Shown here in pieces: positions 42,403 through 51,288 of a stretch of 64,000 nt of DNA. The position numbers and the translations under genes were made by a program. The DNA is taken from the NCBI RefSeq assembly GCF_023205015.1, contig NZ_CP096258.1, positions 1,302,001-1,366,000 of the forward strand, in the 5' to 3' direction. The notes under the pieces are model-generated. The model saw nothing but the letters and a program-made list of their open reading frames with translations. It searched no databases and was not told the DNA's origin. How positions within the stretch are numbered: position 1 is the stretch's first letter; the number at the start of each line of letters is the position of its first letter. The stretch comes from Providencia rettgeri (GTDB taxonomy: Bacteria > Pseudomonadota > Gammaproteobacteria > Enterobacterales > Enterobacteriaceae).

Positions 42403-42810
42403 ATAAATTTTGCGCCTTATTATTTATTTTTAATTGATATGCCAATTATTTAATTTGAAAAAACGGATTTGATAAGCGTTAAGTGTTGGTATTTACAACG
42501 TAAACAATTAGATGGGGAGCTTGCTCCCCATTTTAGATCTATATCAATAAATGTTTAATTAAATAGTTAGAGATGTTAATCAATTAACATGGAATTATGC
42601 GTTTTATAGGGAGTCAAAACAGAAAATTGTCAGTGATAATAATAGCTTCGGTGAACTCATGGTATCTTTTGTAAGTCGTTGTATATAATGATATATATCG
42701 AATTGCGATTCGCTTTTTCAATTTCTATCGGCTAGAATCCTTACATAAATTAAGTGAACAGAGTGACGTATTTTATAGTTTAAAATCAGTAACTCGGTTC
42801 CAAATAAAAC
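42403..42810. other. non-coding stretch before the moa riboswitch
   Basis: I see no gene. It holds one terminator hairpin near 42520 and then AT-rich sequence that presumably includes the moa promoter. Confidence 0.6.
42512..42534 (+). terminator. terminator after the haem receptor gene
   Basis: ATGGGGAGC pairs with GCTCCCCAT around a TT centre and is followed by TTTT. It lies about 145 bases after the receptor stop and is the first good hairpin there. Confidence 0.78.
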
Positions 42811-42921
42811 TCCTAGCCTTTGCGTCTAAGTTTGAACGACTGAATATGATGCACTGGCCGTGGCTTAGAGCCACCAGGGTGCAAGATAGAAATGTCTGCA
42901 TCTCCCGTACTTGGAAAGGTG
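42811..42921 (+). promoter_or_regulatory. Moco riboswitch (molybdenum cofactor RNA motif)
   Basis: The leader of moaA shows the fold of the Moco RNA motif. GCACTGG pairs with CCAGGGTGC, and inside it GTGGCT pairs with AGCCAC. A small AGA/TCT hairpin follows, then the conserved tail CATCTCCCGTACTTGGAAAGG. The first bases (GCCTTT near 42816) can pair with AAAGG at 42914-42918, which is the ribosome site of moaA. Molybdenum cofactor binding would thus block moa translation. The match is from remembered features of the family, not from a covariance search. Confidence 0.83.
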
Positions 42922-42926
42922 TGATT

Positions 42927-43907
42927 ATGCAGCAACTTGTCGATCAATTTGACCGGAAATTTTACTATCTTCGGCTCTCTATAACAGATGTTTGCAACTT
43001 TCGTTGCACATACTGCCTACCCGATGGCTACAAGCCAAGCGGTCGTCATGAATTCTTAACATTAGATGAAATTCGTCGTATCAGTGCGGCATTCGCAGAA
43101 TTAGGCACAGAAAAAGTGCGTATTACGGGCGGAGAGCCAACTATGCGCAAAGACTTCAGTGATATTATTGCTGCCATCAATGAAAATGAATCAATCAAAA
43201 AAATAGCCGTGACAACTAACGGCTATCGTATGGCGAGAGACGTGCAAGAATGGAAAGCAGCAGGGCTGAGCGCGATTAATGTGAGTGTTGATAGCTTAGA
43301 TCCACGTCAATTTGCCGCCATCACAGGGCAAGACAAATTCTTTCAGGTGATGAAAGGCATTGATGCTGCTTTTGAAGCTGGCTTTGAGAAAGTAAAAGTC
43401 AATGCCGTGCTCATGAAAAATGTCAATGACATTGCGTTGAAGTCATTCCTAAATTGGATCAAACATCGTCCAATTCAATTACGTTTTATTGAACTCATGG
43501 AAACTGGTGATGGTAGTGATATCTTCCAACGTTTTCATATTTCAGGCGAAACTATTCGCGAACGTCTAATTGAAGATGGTTGGTACATGCTTCCTCGTTC
43601 TCGTAGTGATGGGCCAGCGCAAGTCTTTAGTCATCCAGATTACCAAGGCGAAATCGGGCTTATCATGCCGTATGAAAAAGATTTTTGCCAAAGTTGTAAC
43701 CGCTTACGCGTTTCCTCATTAGGAAATCTGCATTTATGTTTATTTGGTGAAAATGGCATTCCGCTTCGTGATTTATTGGGCGCAGATGACCAAAACGAAG
43801 CGTTAAAAGCCCGTATTCAGCGAGGCTTGCACCATAAACGAGAAACCCATTTTCTGCATATGGGTGATAGCGGAATTACACCAAATTTATCCGTAATAGG
43901 CGGCTAA
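42927..43907 (+). CDS. moaA: GTP 3',8-cyclase
   Basis: MoaA is the radical SAM enzyme that, with MoaC, turns GTP into cyclic pyranopterin monophosphate, the first step of molybdenum cofactor synthesis. The N-terminal cluster cysteines are Cys23, Cys27 and Cys30 (CNFRCTYC). The C-terminal cluster is CQSCNRLR plus CLFGE, and the protein ends in the family's GG tail. The ATG at 42927 has AAAGG upstream within the riboswitch; the longer start at 42846 lies inside the RNA and is rejected. The product has 326 residues. Confidence 0.97.
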   Translation: MQQLVDQFDRKFYYLRLSITDVCNFRCTYCLPDGYKPSGRHEFLTLDEIRRISAAFAELGTEKVRITGGEPTMRKDFSDIIAAINENESIKKIAVTTNGYRMARDVQEWKAAGLSAINVSVDSLDPRQFAAITGQDKFFQVMKGIDAAFEAGFEKVKVNAVLMKNVNDIALKSFLNWIKHRPIQLRFIELMETGDGSDIFQRFHISGETIRERLIEDGWYMLPRSRSDGPAQVFSHPDYQGEIGLIMPYEKDFCQSCNRLRVSSLGNLHLCLFGENGIPLRDLLGADDQNEALKARIQRGLHHKRETHFLHMGDSGITPNLSVIGG

Positions 43908-43932
43908 TCCTTTTTTGATTTCAGGAGAAAAT

Positions 43933-44409
43933 ATGTCCCAACTGACTCACCTCAATGCGTCGGGCGAGGCGCATATGGTTGATGTTTCAGCCAAAGCTGA
44001 AACTGTCCGTGAAGCTCGCGCAGAAGCTTATGTCACTATGAACCCAGCAACCCTAACGATGATCGTTGATGGTAGCCACCATAAAGGGGATGTGTTCGCC
44101 ACAGCGCGTATTGCGGGTATTCAAGCGGCAAAAAACACCTGGCAGCTTATCCCATTATGTCACCCACTATTGTTAACTAAAGTTGAAGTGATCCTGAAAG
44201 CGGAATCTGAACATCACCGTGTTCGTATTGAAACGTGTTGCCGGCTAACAGGAAAGACAGGGGTCGAAATGGAAGCGTTAACCGCTGCATCTGTTGCTGC
44301 TTTGACGATTTATGACATGTGTAAAGCGGTACAAAAAGATATGGTGATTGGCCCTGTTCGTTTGTTAGAAAAGACAGGCGGTAAGTCTGGACATTTTAAG
44401 GTGGAATAA
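43933..44409 (+). CDS. moaC: cyclic pyranopterin monophosphate synthase
   Basis: MoaC completes formation of cyclic pyranopterin monophosphate from the MoaA product. The 158-residue protein has LIPLCHPLLLTKVEV and GVEMEALTAASVAALTIYDM, both conserved active-site regions, and MVDVSAK near the N-terminus. AGGAG is well placed before the ATG at 43933. It follows moaA by 25 bases; moaB, which stands between them in E. coli, is absent. Confidence 0.97.
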   Translation: MSQLTHLNASGEAHMVDVSAKAETVREARAEAYVTMNPATLTMIVDGSHHKGDVFATARIAGIQAAKNTWQLIPLCHPLLLTKVEVILKAESEHHRVRIETCCRLTGKTGVEMEALTAASVAALTIYDMCKAVQKDMVIGPVRLLEKTGGKSGHFKVE

Positions 44410-44654
44410 TGATCACAGTATTATTTTTTGCTCAAGTCCGTGAGCTAGTTGGAACGGATCGCTTAGAACTTACAGAGACTTACCAAAAAGTGGAAGATTT
44501 ACGTCAAGCTCTTTCACAAAAAGGCGATCGCTGGGCGTTGGCACTTGAAGATGGCAAATTACTTGCCGCTGTTAATCAATCATTTGTTTCACTAGACCAC
44601 CCACTCTCAGAAGGGGATGAAGTGGCCTTTTTCCCTCCGGTCACAGGGGGGTAA
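44409..44654 (+). CDS. moaD: molybdopterin synthase sulfur carrier subunit
   Basis: MoaD is the ubiquitin-like small subunit of molybdopterin synthase. Its C-terminal Gly-Gly (FFPPVTGG) is thiocarboxylated by MoeB and donates sulfur to the pterin. The 81 residues equal the E. coli length. The ATG overlaps the moaC stop by one base, and moaE follows after one base, so the three are probably coupled. Confidence 0.96.
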   Translation: MITVLFFAQVRELVGTDRLELTETYQKVEDLRQALSQKGDRWALALEDGKLLAAVNQSFVSLDHPLSEGDEVAFFPPVTGG

Positions 44655-44655
44655 T

Positions 44656-45108
44656 ATGGAAAACACTCATATTGCAGTACAAACAGAAAATTTTAGTGTT
44701 GGTGAACAATATCAATGGCTTGCACAGTGTGATAGTGATGGCGCTGTTGTGACTTTCACAGGAAAAGTGCGTAACCATAATTTAGGGGACAGTGTTGCGG
44801 CATTAACGCTCGAGCACTACCCAGGAATGACCGAAAAAGCCTTAGCAAATATAGTTGTAGAAGCAAAAGAACGTTGGCCATTGCAGCGAGTCAGTGTGAT
44901 CCACCGCATTGGTACCTTACAACCAGGTGAAGAAATTGTTTTTGTTGGGGTCACGAGTGCCCATCGTAATGCTGCATTTCAAGCGGCTGAATTTATTATG
45001 GATTATTTAAAGACTAAAGCTCCATTTTGGAAAAAAGAAACCTTACCTGAAAATGAACGTTGGGTGGAGGCGAAAGAAACTGATGAAGCGTCTGCAAACC
45101 GCTGGTAA
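44656..45108 (+). CDS. moaE: molybdopterin synthase catalytic subunit
   Basis: MoaE is the large subunit of molybdopterin synthase, which adds two sulfurs to cyclic pyranopterin monophosphate. The 150-residue product has VVTFTGKVRNHN, LEHYPGMTEKAL, HRIGTLQPGEEIVFVGVTSAHR and KTKAPFWKKE, the last two lining the active site. The start at 44656 (MENTHIAVQ) has GGGGGG upstream and gives the E. coli length. It is the last gene of the moa operon. Confidence 0.96.
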   Translation: MENTHIAVQTENFSVGEQYQWLAQCDSDGAVVTFTGKVRNHNLGDSVAALTLEHYPGMTEKALANIVVEAKERWPLQRVSVIHRIGTLQPGEEIVFVGVTSAHRNAAFQAAEFIMDYLKTKAPFWKKETLPENERWVEAKETDEASANRW

Positions 45109-45241
45109 TCGCATTTTTTCCGCTAAAAAATACGAATTTGCTGAATGGTATTGTCAAAAGAATGTGTTAGACTTTGGTTAATTTCTCCGATTGCAGTATT
45201 TTTACTGCGTCGATTTTTCTTTTAGCGAAAGGGTAACCATC

Positions 45242-45949
45242 ATGGGTCAGTTTGATCAACGTAATGATTCTCTTGTCCAGGGTGCCAATACTGGCGTTCA
45301 GGCATTTATGTCGCAAGTATACGGCTGGATGACAGTCGGTCTACTGCTGACAGCTTTTGTTGCATGGTATTCAGTTAGCAGTGGTTTGTATTACACCATT
45401 GCAACCAATAAAATCCTCTTTTTTGGAATGATTATTGCTGAACTTGGTTTAGTGATGGGGATTTCATTTTTGCTGCAAAAAATTAGTGGCATGGCAGCAA
45501 CGGGCATGTTTATGCTCTATTCATTGCTCACCGGCTTAACAATTTCAGTTATTCTTGCTGCGTATACTGGTGAGTCCGTTGCGGGCACATTTGTCATTAC
45601 CGCGGTGATGTTTGGTGCATTAAGTTTTTACGGCTATACCACTAAGCGTAGCTTAACAGGTATGGGTAACTTCCTGTTTATGGCACTGATTGGTATTGTT
45701 GTCGCTTCTTTGGTTAACATCTGGCTGCAAAGCACCATGATGTATTGGGTGATCACTTACGGTGGTGTTTTACTGTTTGCCGCTTTAACCGCTTATGACA
45801 CTCAAAAACTGAAAGAAATGGGTTCACAAATTGATGAAGACGACAGAGAAACAATGCGTAAATACTCTATTATGGGGGCACTGTCTCTGTATTTAGACTT
45901 CATTAACCTGTTCTTAATGTTACTGCGTATTTTCGGTGACCGTCGCTAA
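45242..45949 (+). CDS. ybhL: Bax inhibitor-1/YccA family membrane protein YbhL
   Basis: The 235-residue polytopic inner-membrane protein belongs to the BI-1 (TMBIM) family. Seven hydrophobic helices are visible, with YGWMTVGLLLTAFVAWYS near the N-terminus and the conserved late motif TAYDTQKLKEMG. Its function in bacteria is not established; homologues act as calcium-leak channels. I chose the ATG at 45242 (MGQFDQRND) with AAAGGG upstream and rejected a 17-residue extension. It follows moa, as in E. coli. Confidence 0.92.
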   Translation: MGQFDQRNDSLVQGANTGVQAFMSQVYGWMTVGLLLTAFVAWYSVSSGLYYTIATNKILFFGMIIAELGLVMGISFLLQKISGMAATGMFMLYSLLTGLTISVILAAYTGESVAGTFVITAVMFGALSFYGYTTKRSLTGMGNFLFMALIGIVVASLVNIWLQSTMMYWVITYGGVLLFAALTAYDTQKLKEMGSQIDEDDRETMRKYSIMGALSLYLDFINLFLMLLRIFGDRR

Positions 45950-46006
45950 ATTCAGTGACTCTCCTCATAACGCGATGAAATGAGGGGATAGAAGCCGTTA
46001 AAAATG

Positions 46007-46040
46007 AAGACCCTTGTTACTTTGGTAACAAGGGTCTTTT
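46007..46040. terminator. bidirectional terminator after ybhL
   Basis: AAGACCCTTGTTAC pairs perfectly with GTAACAAGGGTCTT around TTTG and continues into TT. It lies between ybhL and the convergent ybhR. Confidence 0.92.
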
Positions 46041-46139
46041 GATCTAAATGCTACCCTAAAATATGATTTGGATATTAGTAGATTGCTTGCTATTCAAAGC
46101 ATTAATTATACTTCTAAAGCGGAATATGATTTCTTTTTA

Positions 46140-47246
46140 TCACGCTATTTTCTTCCTAAACAAATAATAAGCCACTGAGCTGGTTATTATCGTAATGATA
46201 AATAATGGCCATAAACTGTGGAAGATAACTGAAAAATCGGCATTTTTTAAGTAAATCTGTTTGGTGATTTCAGTGAAATGGCGAATTGGGTTAATCCAAG
46301 TAATTTGTTGCAGCCAAACTGGCATATTCTCGACGGGGGAAATGTACCCCGATAACAGCACCGCTGGCATCATAAATACAAATACTCCAATGAACGCTTG
46401 TTGCTGAGTTGAGCACAACGCTGAAATGAGTAACCCAAACCCCACCAAGGACAATCCATAGAATAACATGGTGGCATAAAAGAGGAGTAGGGAGCCCGCA
46501 AAAGGAATTTGATAGAAAAAGATCCCAATAACGAGAACCAAACTTGCCTGTGCAGTCGCTACTATCAATGCAGGCACCGCCTTACCAATAAATATTTGCC
46601 AAGTGGTCAGGGGAGAAACCAGCAATTGGTCCAGGGTGCCTTGTTCTCTTTCCCTCGCGATAGAAAGGGACGTCACAATCAATACCCCGATTGTGGTTAT
46701 CAAAGCGACCAATGAGGGCACAATAAACCATTTATAATCTAAATTTGGGTTGTACCAATTACGAACGATTAATTCACTGTTGTTTGGCAGAGTCTGTGAT
46801 TGTATTAGCTCGTGTTGGTACTGAGTGACAATTTGTGCTACATAGTTTGCGGCAATTTGCGCACTATTTGAATTACGTCCATCAAGGAGTAACAGCATAT
46901 TAGCGTTATGGTGGCTGGCAATATCAGCACTAAAGTTTTGCCCAAAACGGACAACCAGCAGAGCCTTGCGGTTATCCAGCGTTTCACGAATTTCATGTTC
47001 ATTCTTCAATAATAACACCTGAGAAAACGCACTGGCTTTGGCGAGACGTTGAGTCAACTCGATAGAATGCTCACCATTGTCTTGGTCAAAAATTGCAATG
47101 GTGGTGTTAGTGACCTCAAGCGTGGCTGCTAGGGGAAATAAAATCATCTGAAATATCACGGGTAAAATCAAAATAGCCCGTGTTTGTGGTTCTTGAAGCA
47201 ATGACTGAAGCTCTTTCATAATTAAGGTGTATAGGCGATAAAACAT
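46140..47246 (-). CDS. ybhR: ABC transporter permease YbhR
   Basis: YbhR is an ABC-2 type permease of the YbhFSR exporter, which in E. coli affects resistance to cefoperazone and some dyes and cation homeostasis. The 368 residues equal E. coli YbhR. One helix near residue 25, a large periplasmic domain (about 45-170) and a five-helix C-terminal bundle are visible, with AREREQGTLDQLLVSPLTTWQIFIGK near residue 205. It is the last gene of ybhGFSR, ten bases after ybhS. Confidence 0.95.
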   Translation of the reverse strand: MFYRLYTLIMKELQSLLQEPQTRAILILPVIFQMILFPLAATLEVTNTTIAIFDQDNGEHSIELTQRLAKASAFSQVLLLKNEHEIRETLDNRKALLVVRFGQNFSADIASHHNANMLLLLDGRNSNSAQIAANYVAQIVTQYQHELIQSQTLPNNSELIVRNWYNPNLDYKWFIVPSLVALITTIGVLIVTSLSIAREREQGTLDQLLVSPLTTWQIFIGKAVPALIVATAQASLVLVIGIFFYQIPFAGSLLLFYATMLFYGLSLVGFGLLISALCSTQQQAFIGVFVFMMPAVLLSGYISPVENMPVWLQQITWINPIRHFTEITKQIYLKNADFSVIFHSLWPLFIITIITSSVAYYLFRKKIA

Positions 47247-47255
47247 AACTTCACC

Positions 47256-48395
47256 TCAATCCAAACGACGGCGAGTTTTTAGTGCCGTCAGTCCAATAAA
47301 TAGTATTGCAGAAGCGATTAGTAACAGGAAATCTATCAATAAAACAATATAGATATCACCCGCAAGAAAGAGAGTTTGTAAGCTGCTGACAAAGTAGCGG
47401 GCAGGGATAAAATAAGTCACAGCTTGAATAATAGCTGGCATACTATCAATTTCAAAAATAAACCCAGATAGCATAATGGCAGGTAAGAAGGCGGCATTCA
47501 GAGCAACCATCGCTGCATTAAATTGGTTACGAGTAATTGTTGAAATTAATAACCCCATCCCCAATGCCGTTGCCAAATAAAGGCTGGTAATGACAAATAA
47601 TACTAATAGAGAGCCGCGATAAGGTACTCCTAAGACAAAAGTGGTGACAAACATGCATAACACCATCACAAAAGACCCAAGCACTTGGTAAGGCAATAAT
47701 TTTGAAAGTAATAATTCAGTTTTAGTGATTTGGGTTGAAAGCAATGCTTCCATCGTGCCACGTTCCCATTCTCTTGCGATAACCAAAGAGGTCAAAATAG
47801 CACCAACTACAGTAATAATGATACTAATTGCCCCTGGAATAATAAAATGCTGACTAATTGCAGCTTCATTAAACCAATAGCGCATATTGAGCTCGATTAA
47901 TGGATCTGTTGGGTAGCCTTGATTTACCCCTTGCTGCACCAGCCAGGTTTGCCACACACCTTGGGTATAAGCTTGCACAAAGTTGGCCGTATTCGGTTCG
48001 CTGCCATCAGTAATGACTTGAATTGCGGCATGACCTTGTTTTTGCAGCAATTGGGCTGAAAAATTGACAGGAATGACGACAATACCGCGAATTTCACCCG
48101 CTTGCATTTTATCGATTAATAAATGGCGGTTATTACTAATAGTTGCATCGATAAATGGCGAACCCGTGAAGGTATCAACTAATTCACGAGCTTGCGAACT
48201 TTGTTGCTCAAGTAAAATACCGACACGCAATTTACTTGAGTCTAAATTGATACCATAACCAAAAATAAATAATAACATCAATGGAATAAGTACAGCGATA
48301 AGAGCGCTGCTAGGATCCCGCACAATTTGTTTACTTTCTTTCCAGCAGAGTGCTTTAAGCCTACGCCATGAAAAATAAGAAGCGGTGTAAGTCAT
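47256..48395 (-). CDS. ybhS: ABC transporter permease YbhS
   Basis: YbhS is the second ABC-2 permease and forms the membrane channel with YbhR. The 379-residue protein (377 in E. coli) has the same plan: one N-terminal helix (LIAVLIPLMLLFIFGYGI), a periplasmic domain, and a C-terminal bundle with REWERGTMEALLSTQITKTE near residue 205. It overlaps the end of ybhF by four bases. Confidence 0.95.
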   Translation of the reverse strand: MTYTASYFSWRRLKALCWKESKQIVRDPSSALIAVLIPLMLLFIFGYGINLDSSKLRVGILLEQQSSQARELVDTFTGSPFIDATISNNRHLLIDKMQAGEIRGIVVIPVNFSAQLLQKQGHAAIQVITDGSEPNTANFVQAYTQGVWQTWLVQQGVNQGYPTDPLIELNMRYWFNEAAISQHFIIPGAISIIITVVGAILTSLVIAREWERGTMEALLSTQITKTELLLSKLLPYQVLGSFVMVLCMFVTTFVLGVPYRGSLLVLFVITSLYLATALGMGLLISTITRNQFNAAMVALNAAFLPAIMLSGFIFEIDSMPAIIQAVTYFIPARYFVSSLQTLFLAGDIYIVLLIDFLLLIASAILFIGLTALKTRRRLD

Positions 48396-50131
48396 TGTGC
48401 CTCCTGTTGCTTATCATAATTCATGATGAGCTCAATAAATGCATCTTCCATGGATGGGTCAGGGTTTTCAGCACTTGCAACTTGCTGTTTCAGTTCATCA
48501 GGGGTTCCCGCCGCAATAATTTTTCCATGGTAAACCAGCCCTATACGGTCACAATATTCTGCCTCATCCATAAAGTGAGTCGTGACCATAACGGTAACGC
48601 CTTTATCAACCATTCCGTTGATATGTAGCCAAAATTCCCGACGAGTTAGTGGGTCAACGCCTGAGGTTGGTTCATCTAAAAATAAGATATCAGGCTCATG
48701 CATCAACGAGCAGGCGAGGGCTAAACGTTGTTTATAACCCAGAGGAAGGGATTCAGTAACCTGATTGATAATCGGTTTGAAATTAAAAGCCTCAACCATT
48801 TCGTGGATTTTTTGGGCTTGTTGCTGATGGTGTAATCCATAAACACCTGAAAAGAATTTCAGGTTTTGTCCCACCTTCAGGTTGCCGTACAGCGAGAATT
48901 TTTGTGCCATATAGCCAAGGTGCTGTCTGACTTTGTTTGACCTCGTTTTTAAATCCATCCCAAGAACGAGTGCTTGCCCATCAGTGGGTTTCATTAGCGC
49001 ACACATCATTTTAAAAGTTGTCGATTTTCCCGCACCATTTGGCCCCAATAAACCAAAAATCTCTCCGCGTTTAACTTGGAAATTTACGCTGTCAGTTGCG
49101 GCAAACTGGCCAAATTTTTTGGTTAAATTACGTGCTTCTATGACAGTTTCTTCAGGATTAGGTGGAATTTGCGGTACGATAGCGGCTAATTCCGAACGGT
49201 GAGATGGACCCCCACCTAATAAGTCAATAAATGCATCTTCGAAACGAGGCTGCGCCTCAATGAGTTTCCCATCTGCCATATTTAATGCGGTTAACAAATT
49301 TGTCTGTGATGCATTCGGCTTCAAAATTAAACGAATATATTGGCCTTGGATCACACCATCGGTGGTTTCTGGTAATACGAGTGCGTTTTGTAATATAGTG
49401 CGTTTTTGTGTGGCTGGTACATCAAGTAAAAACGAGCGTCCCGCCATTTTTTCAGTTAATAGCTCGGGTTTGCCAGCATAAAGCTGTTTGCCTTTATTTA
49501 ATAGCAGCACATTTTTACATTGCTGAGCTTCATCTAAATAGGAAGTACTCCAAAGAATTAGCATTCCATCATCAGCAAGAGTATGAACCATTTGCCATAG
49601 TTCGCGTCGAGCGATGGGGTCAACACCGACACCAGGTTCGTCGAGTAAAAGAACCTTGGGTTTTCCTAATAATGTACAGGCCAATCCGAGTTTTTGCTTC
49701 ATTCCTCCCGATAATTTACCAGCTAGTCTATCGGTAAAAGGGGCTAGGCTGGTGAATGAAAGCAATTGCTGATAGGTTTTTTGGCGTTCTTCGCCGAGTA
49801 CCCCACGCAAATCTGCGTACAAATTTAAATTTTCTTGTACGGTCAGATCTTCATATAAACCAAATTTTTGGGGCATATAGCCAAGACTAGCTCGCATAGC
49901 AATACTGTCGTCGATGGGGTCGAGCCCCATCACGCTAATTTTTCCTGCATCTGGCTTTAATAGCCCTGCAATCATGCGCATTAAGGTTGTTTTTCCTGCG
50001 CCATCAGGGCCGACAAGGCCAGTTACAGATCCCCCATGAATATCGATTGTTAAGCTTTCAACGGCAGGTGTATCCAAGCCCGCAAAAGTTTTTTCAACGT
50101 TGGATAGGTGAATACTGTAATCATCACTCAT
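48392..50131 (-). CDS. ybhF: ABC transporter ATP-binding protein YbhF, two fused domains
   Basis: YbhF supplies ATP hydrolysis to the YbhFSR exporter. The 579-residue protein has two ABC domains. The first has Walker A GPDGAGKT near residue 37 and LSGGMKQKLGLACTLL; the second has GPNGAGKS near residue 360 and LPLGYKQRLALACSLM, a divergent signature motif also seen in the E. coli protein. Both Walker B motifs end DEP. It starts nine bases after ybhG. Confidence 0.95.
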   Translation of the reverse strand: MSDDYSIHLSNVEKTFAGLDTPAVESLTIDIHGGSVTGLVGPDGAGKTTLMRMIAGLLKPDAGKISVMGLDPIDDSIAMRASLGYMPQKFGLYEDLTVQENLNLYADLRGVLGEERQKTYQQLLSFTSLAPFTDRLAGKLSGGMKQKLGLACTLLGKPKVLLLDEPGVGVDPIARRELWQMVHTLADDGMLILWSTSYLDEAQQCKNVLLLNKGKQLYAGKPELLTEKMAGRSFLLDVPATQKRTILQNALVLPETTDGVIQGQYIRLILKPNASQTNLLTALNMADGKLIEAQPRFEDAFIDLLGGGPSHRSELAAIVPQIPPNPEETVIEARNLTKKFGQFAATDSVNFQVKRGEIFGLLGPNGAGKSTTFKMMCALMKPTDGQALVLGMDLKTRSNKVRQHLGYMAQKFSLYGNLKVGQNLKFFSGVYGLHHQQQAQKIHEMVEAFNFKPIINQVTESLPLGYKQRLALACSLMHEPDILFLDEPTSGVDPLTRREFWLHINGMVDKGVTVMVTTHFMDEAEYCDRIGLVYHGKIIAAGTPDELKQQVASAENPDPSMEDAFIELIMNYDKQQEAQ

Positions 50132-50140
50132 AGCAAACTC

Positions 50141-51136
50141 TTACTGTTTATTATCAGTGAACTGAATAGTCACAGGCATACCTTGGCGTAACGCATCATC
50201 TGCATCATTGACGACGATACGTAATCGATAGACTAAATCGGTTCGTAAATCCGGTGTTTGTACGCTTTTAGGCGTAAATTCGGCGGTAGGGGAAACAAAC
50301 CCGATGGTACCATGGTAGGGTTGATTTGGACGGCTATCGGTATACAGTAAAACTTCTCTACCGGGGATGGCATCACCAAGGTGTGGCTCGCTAACATAGG
50401 CTCTGACCCAAACAGGGTTTGTTAAAGTGACGCTAAATACGGTATTACCTGTACCGATGATTGTGCCCGGTTCTATTGCTCGGGTTAAAATAGTCCCAGA
50501 GGAAGGCGCAATTAAAACGGTGTCTTGTAAGTCGAGTTCAGCTTGAGCGACAGCCGCTTCGGCTTGTAACCATTCGCCTCGAGCGGCAGCTATCTCTTCT
50601 TGACGAAAGCCGCTTTGGTATTGATTCAGCTTATCTTTTGCTGCTTGAAGGGCTGCAAATGCTTGGTTTCTATTGTTCTTCGCGTTATCTAAATCATTAG
50701 CTGAAATAACGCGGGAGGCAGCCAGCCCTTGCTGACGTTTATAGAAGTTGTCGGCATATTGCCAAGCCGCTTGTTTTTGAGCCACTTCAGCTTCAACTTG
50801 CGCAACCTCTTGAGTACGGTAACCACTTTCTTTTAAAGCAAGTTGTGCTTTGGCTGTGTCGCGCACCCCTTTGGCTTTATTTAATGCGTTAATGTAGGGA
50901 GCGTCATCCAGTTGACCAAGTTGCTCGCCTGCAATAATTTTTGCACCTTCATCAACACTTAGGGATTTGAGCTTACCTGACACTCGAAAACCGAGATTTA
51001 CCGTGCGCACATCAACATTGCCGTAGAGTGTTAATGTCTTGTCCTGCTGTGATTGATAGTAGTAATAACCACCAATTGCAGCACCGATTAATATGAGAAT
51101 AATGAAAACAACAACAGAACGGTTTTTATTGCTCAT
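50141..51136 (-). CDS. ybhG: HlyD-family membrane fusion protein YbhG
   Basis: YbhG is the periplasmic adaptor linking the YbhFSR ABC exporter to an outer-membrane channel. The 331 residues (332 in E. coli) have an N-terminal signal anchor (VVVFIILILIGAAIGGYYYY), a biotinyl-lipoyl-like domain with GNVDVRTVNLGFRVSGKLKSL split by a long coiled-coil hairpin rich in Ala and Gln (about residues 80-200), and a beta-barrel end. AAGG precedes the ATG. It is the first gene of the ybhGFSR operon. Confidence 0.94.
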   Translation of the reverse strand: MSNKNRSVVVFIILILIGAAIGGYYYYQSQQDKTLTLYGNVDVRTVNLGFRVSGKLKSLSVDEGAKIIAGEQLGQLDDAPYINALNKAKGVRDTAKAQLALKESGYRTQEVAQVEAEVAQKQAAWQYADNFYKRQQGLAASRVISANDLDNAKNNRNQAFAALQAAKDKLNQYQSGFRQEEIAAARGEWLQAEAAVAQAELDLQDTVLIAPSSGTILTRAIEPGTIIGTGNTVFSVTLTNPVWVRAYVSEPHLGDAIPGREVLLYTDSRPNQPYHGTIGFVSPTAEFTPKSVQTPDLRTDLVYRLRIVVNDADDALRQGMPVTIQFTDNKQ

Positions 51137-51288
51137 AGCTAACCTTACTTAAAGAATCCACGAGATGAAAACAAATTTGTTGTTAGAGGCTGCTGTTTTT
51201 AATGGAGAAGTGTGGCACCAGCTGCAATAAAATCACCAACCTCTAGTTATTATCAATGTGAATGAATCACTTTAATTATTTTATCATA

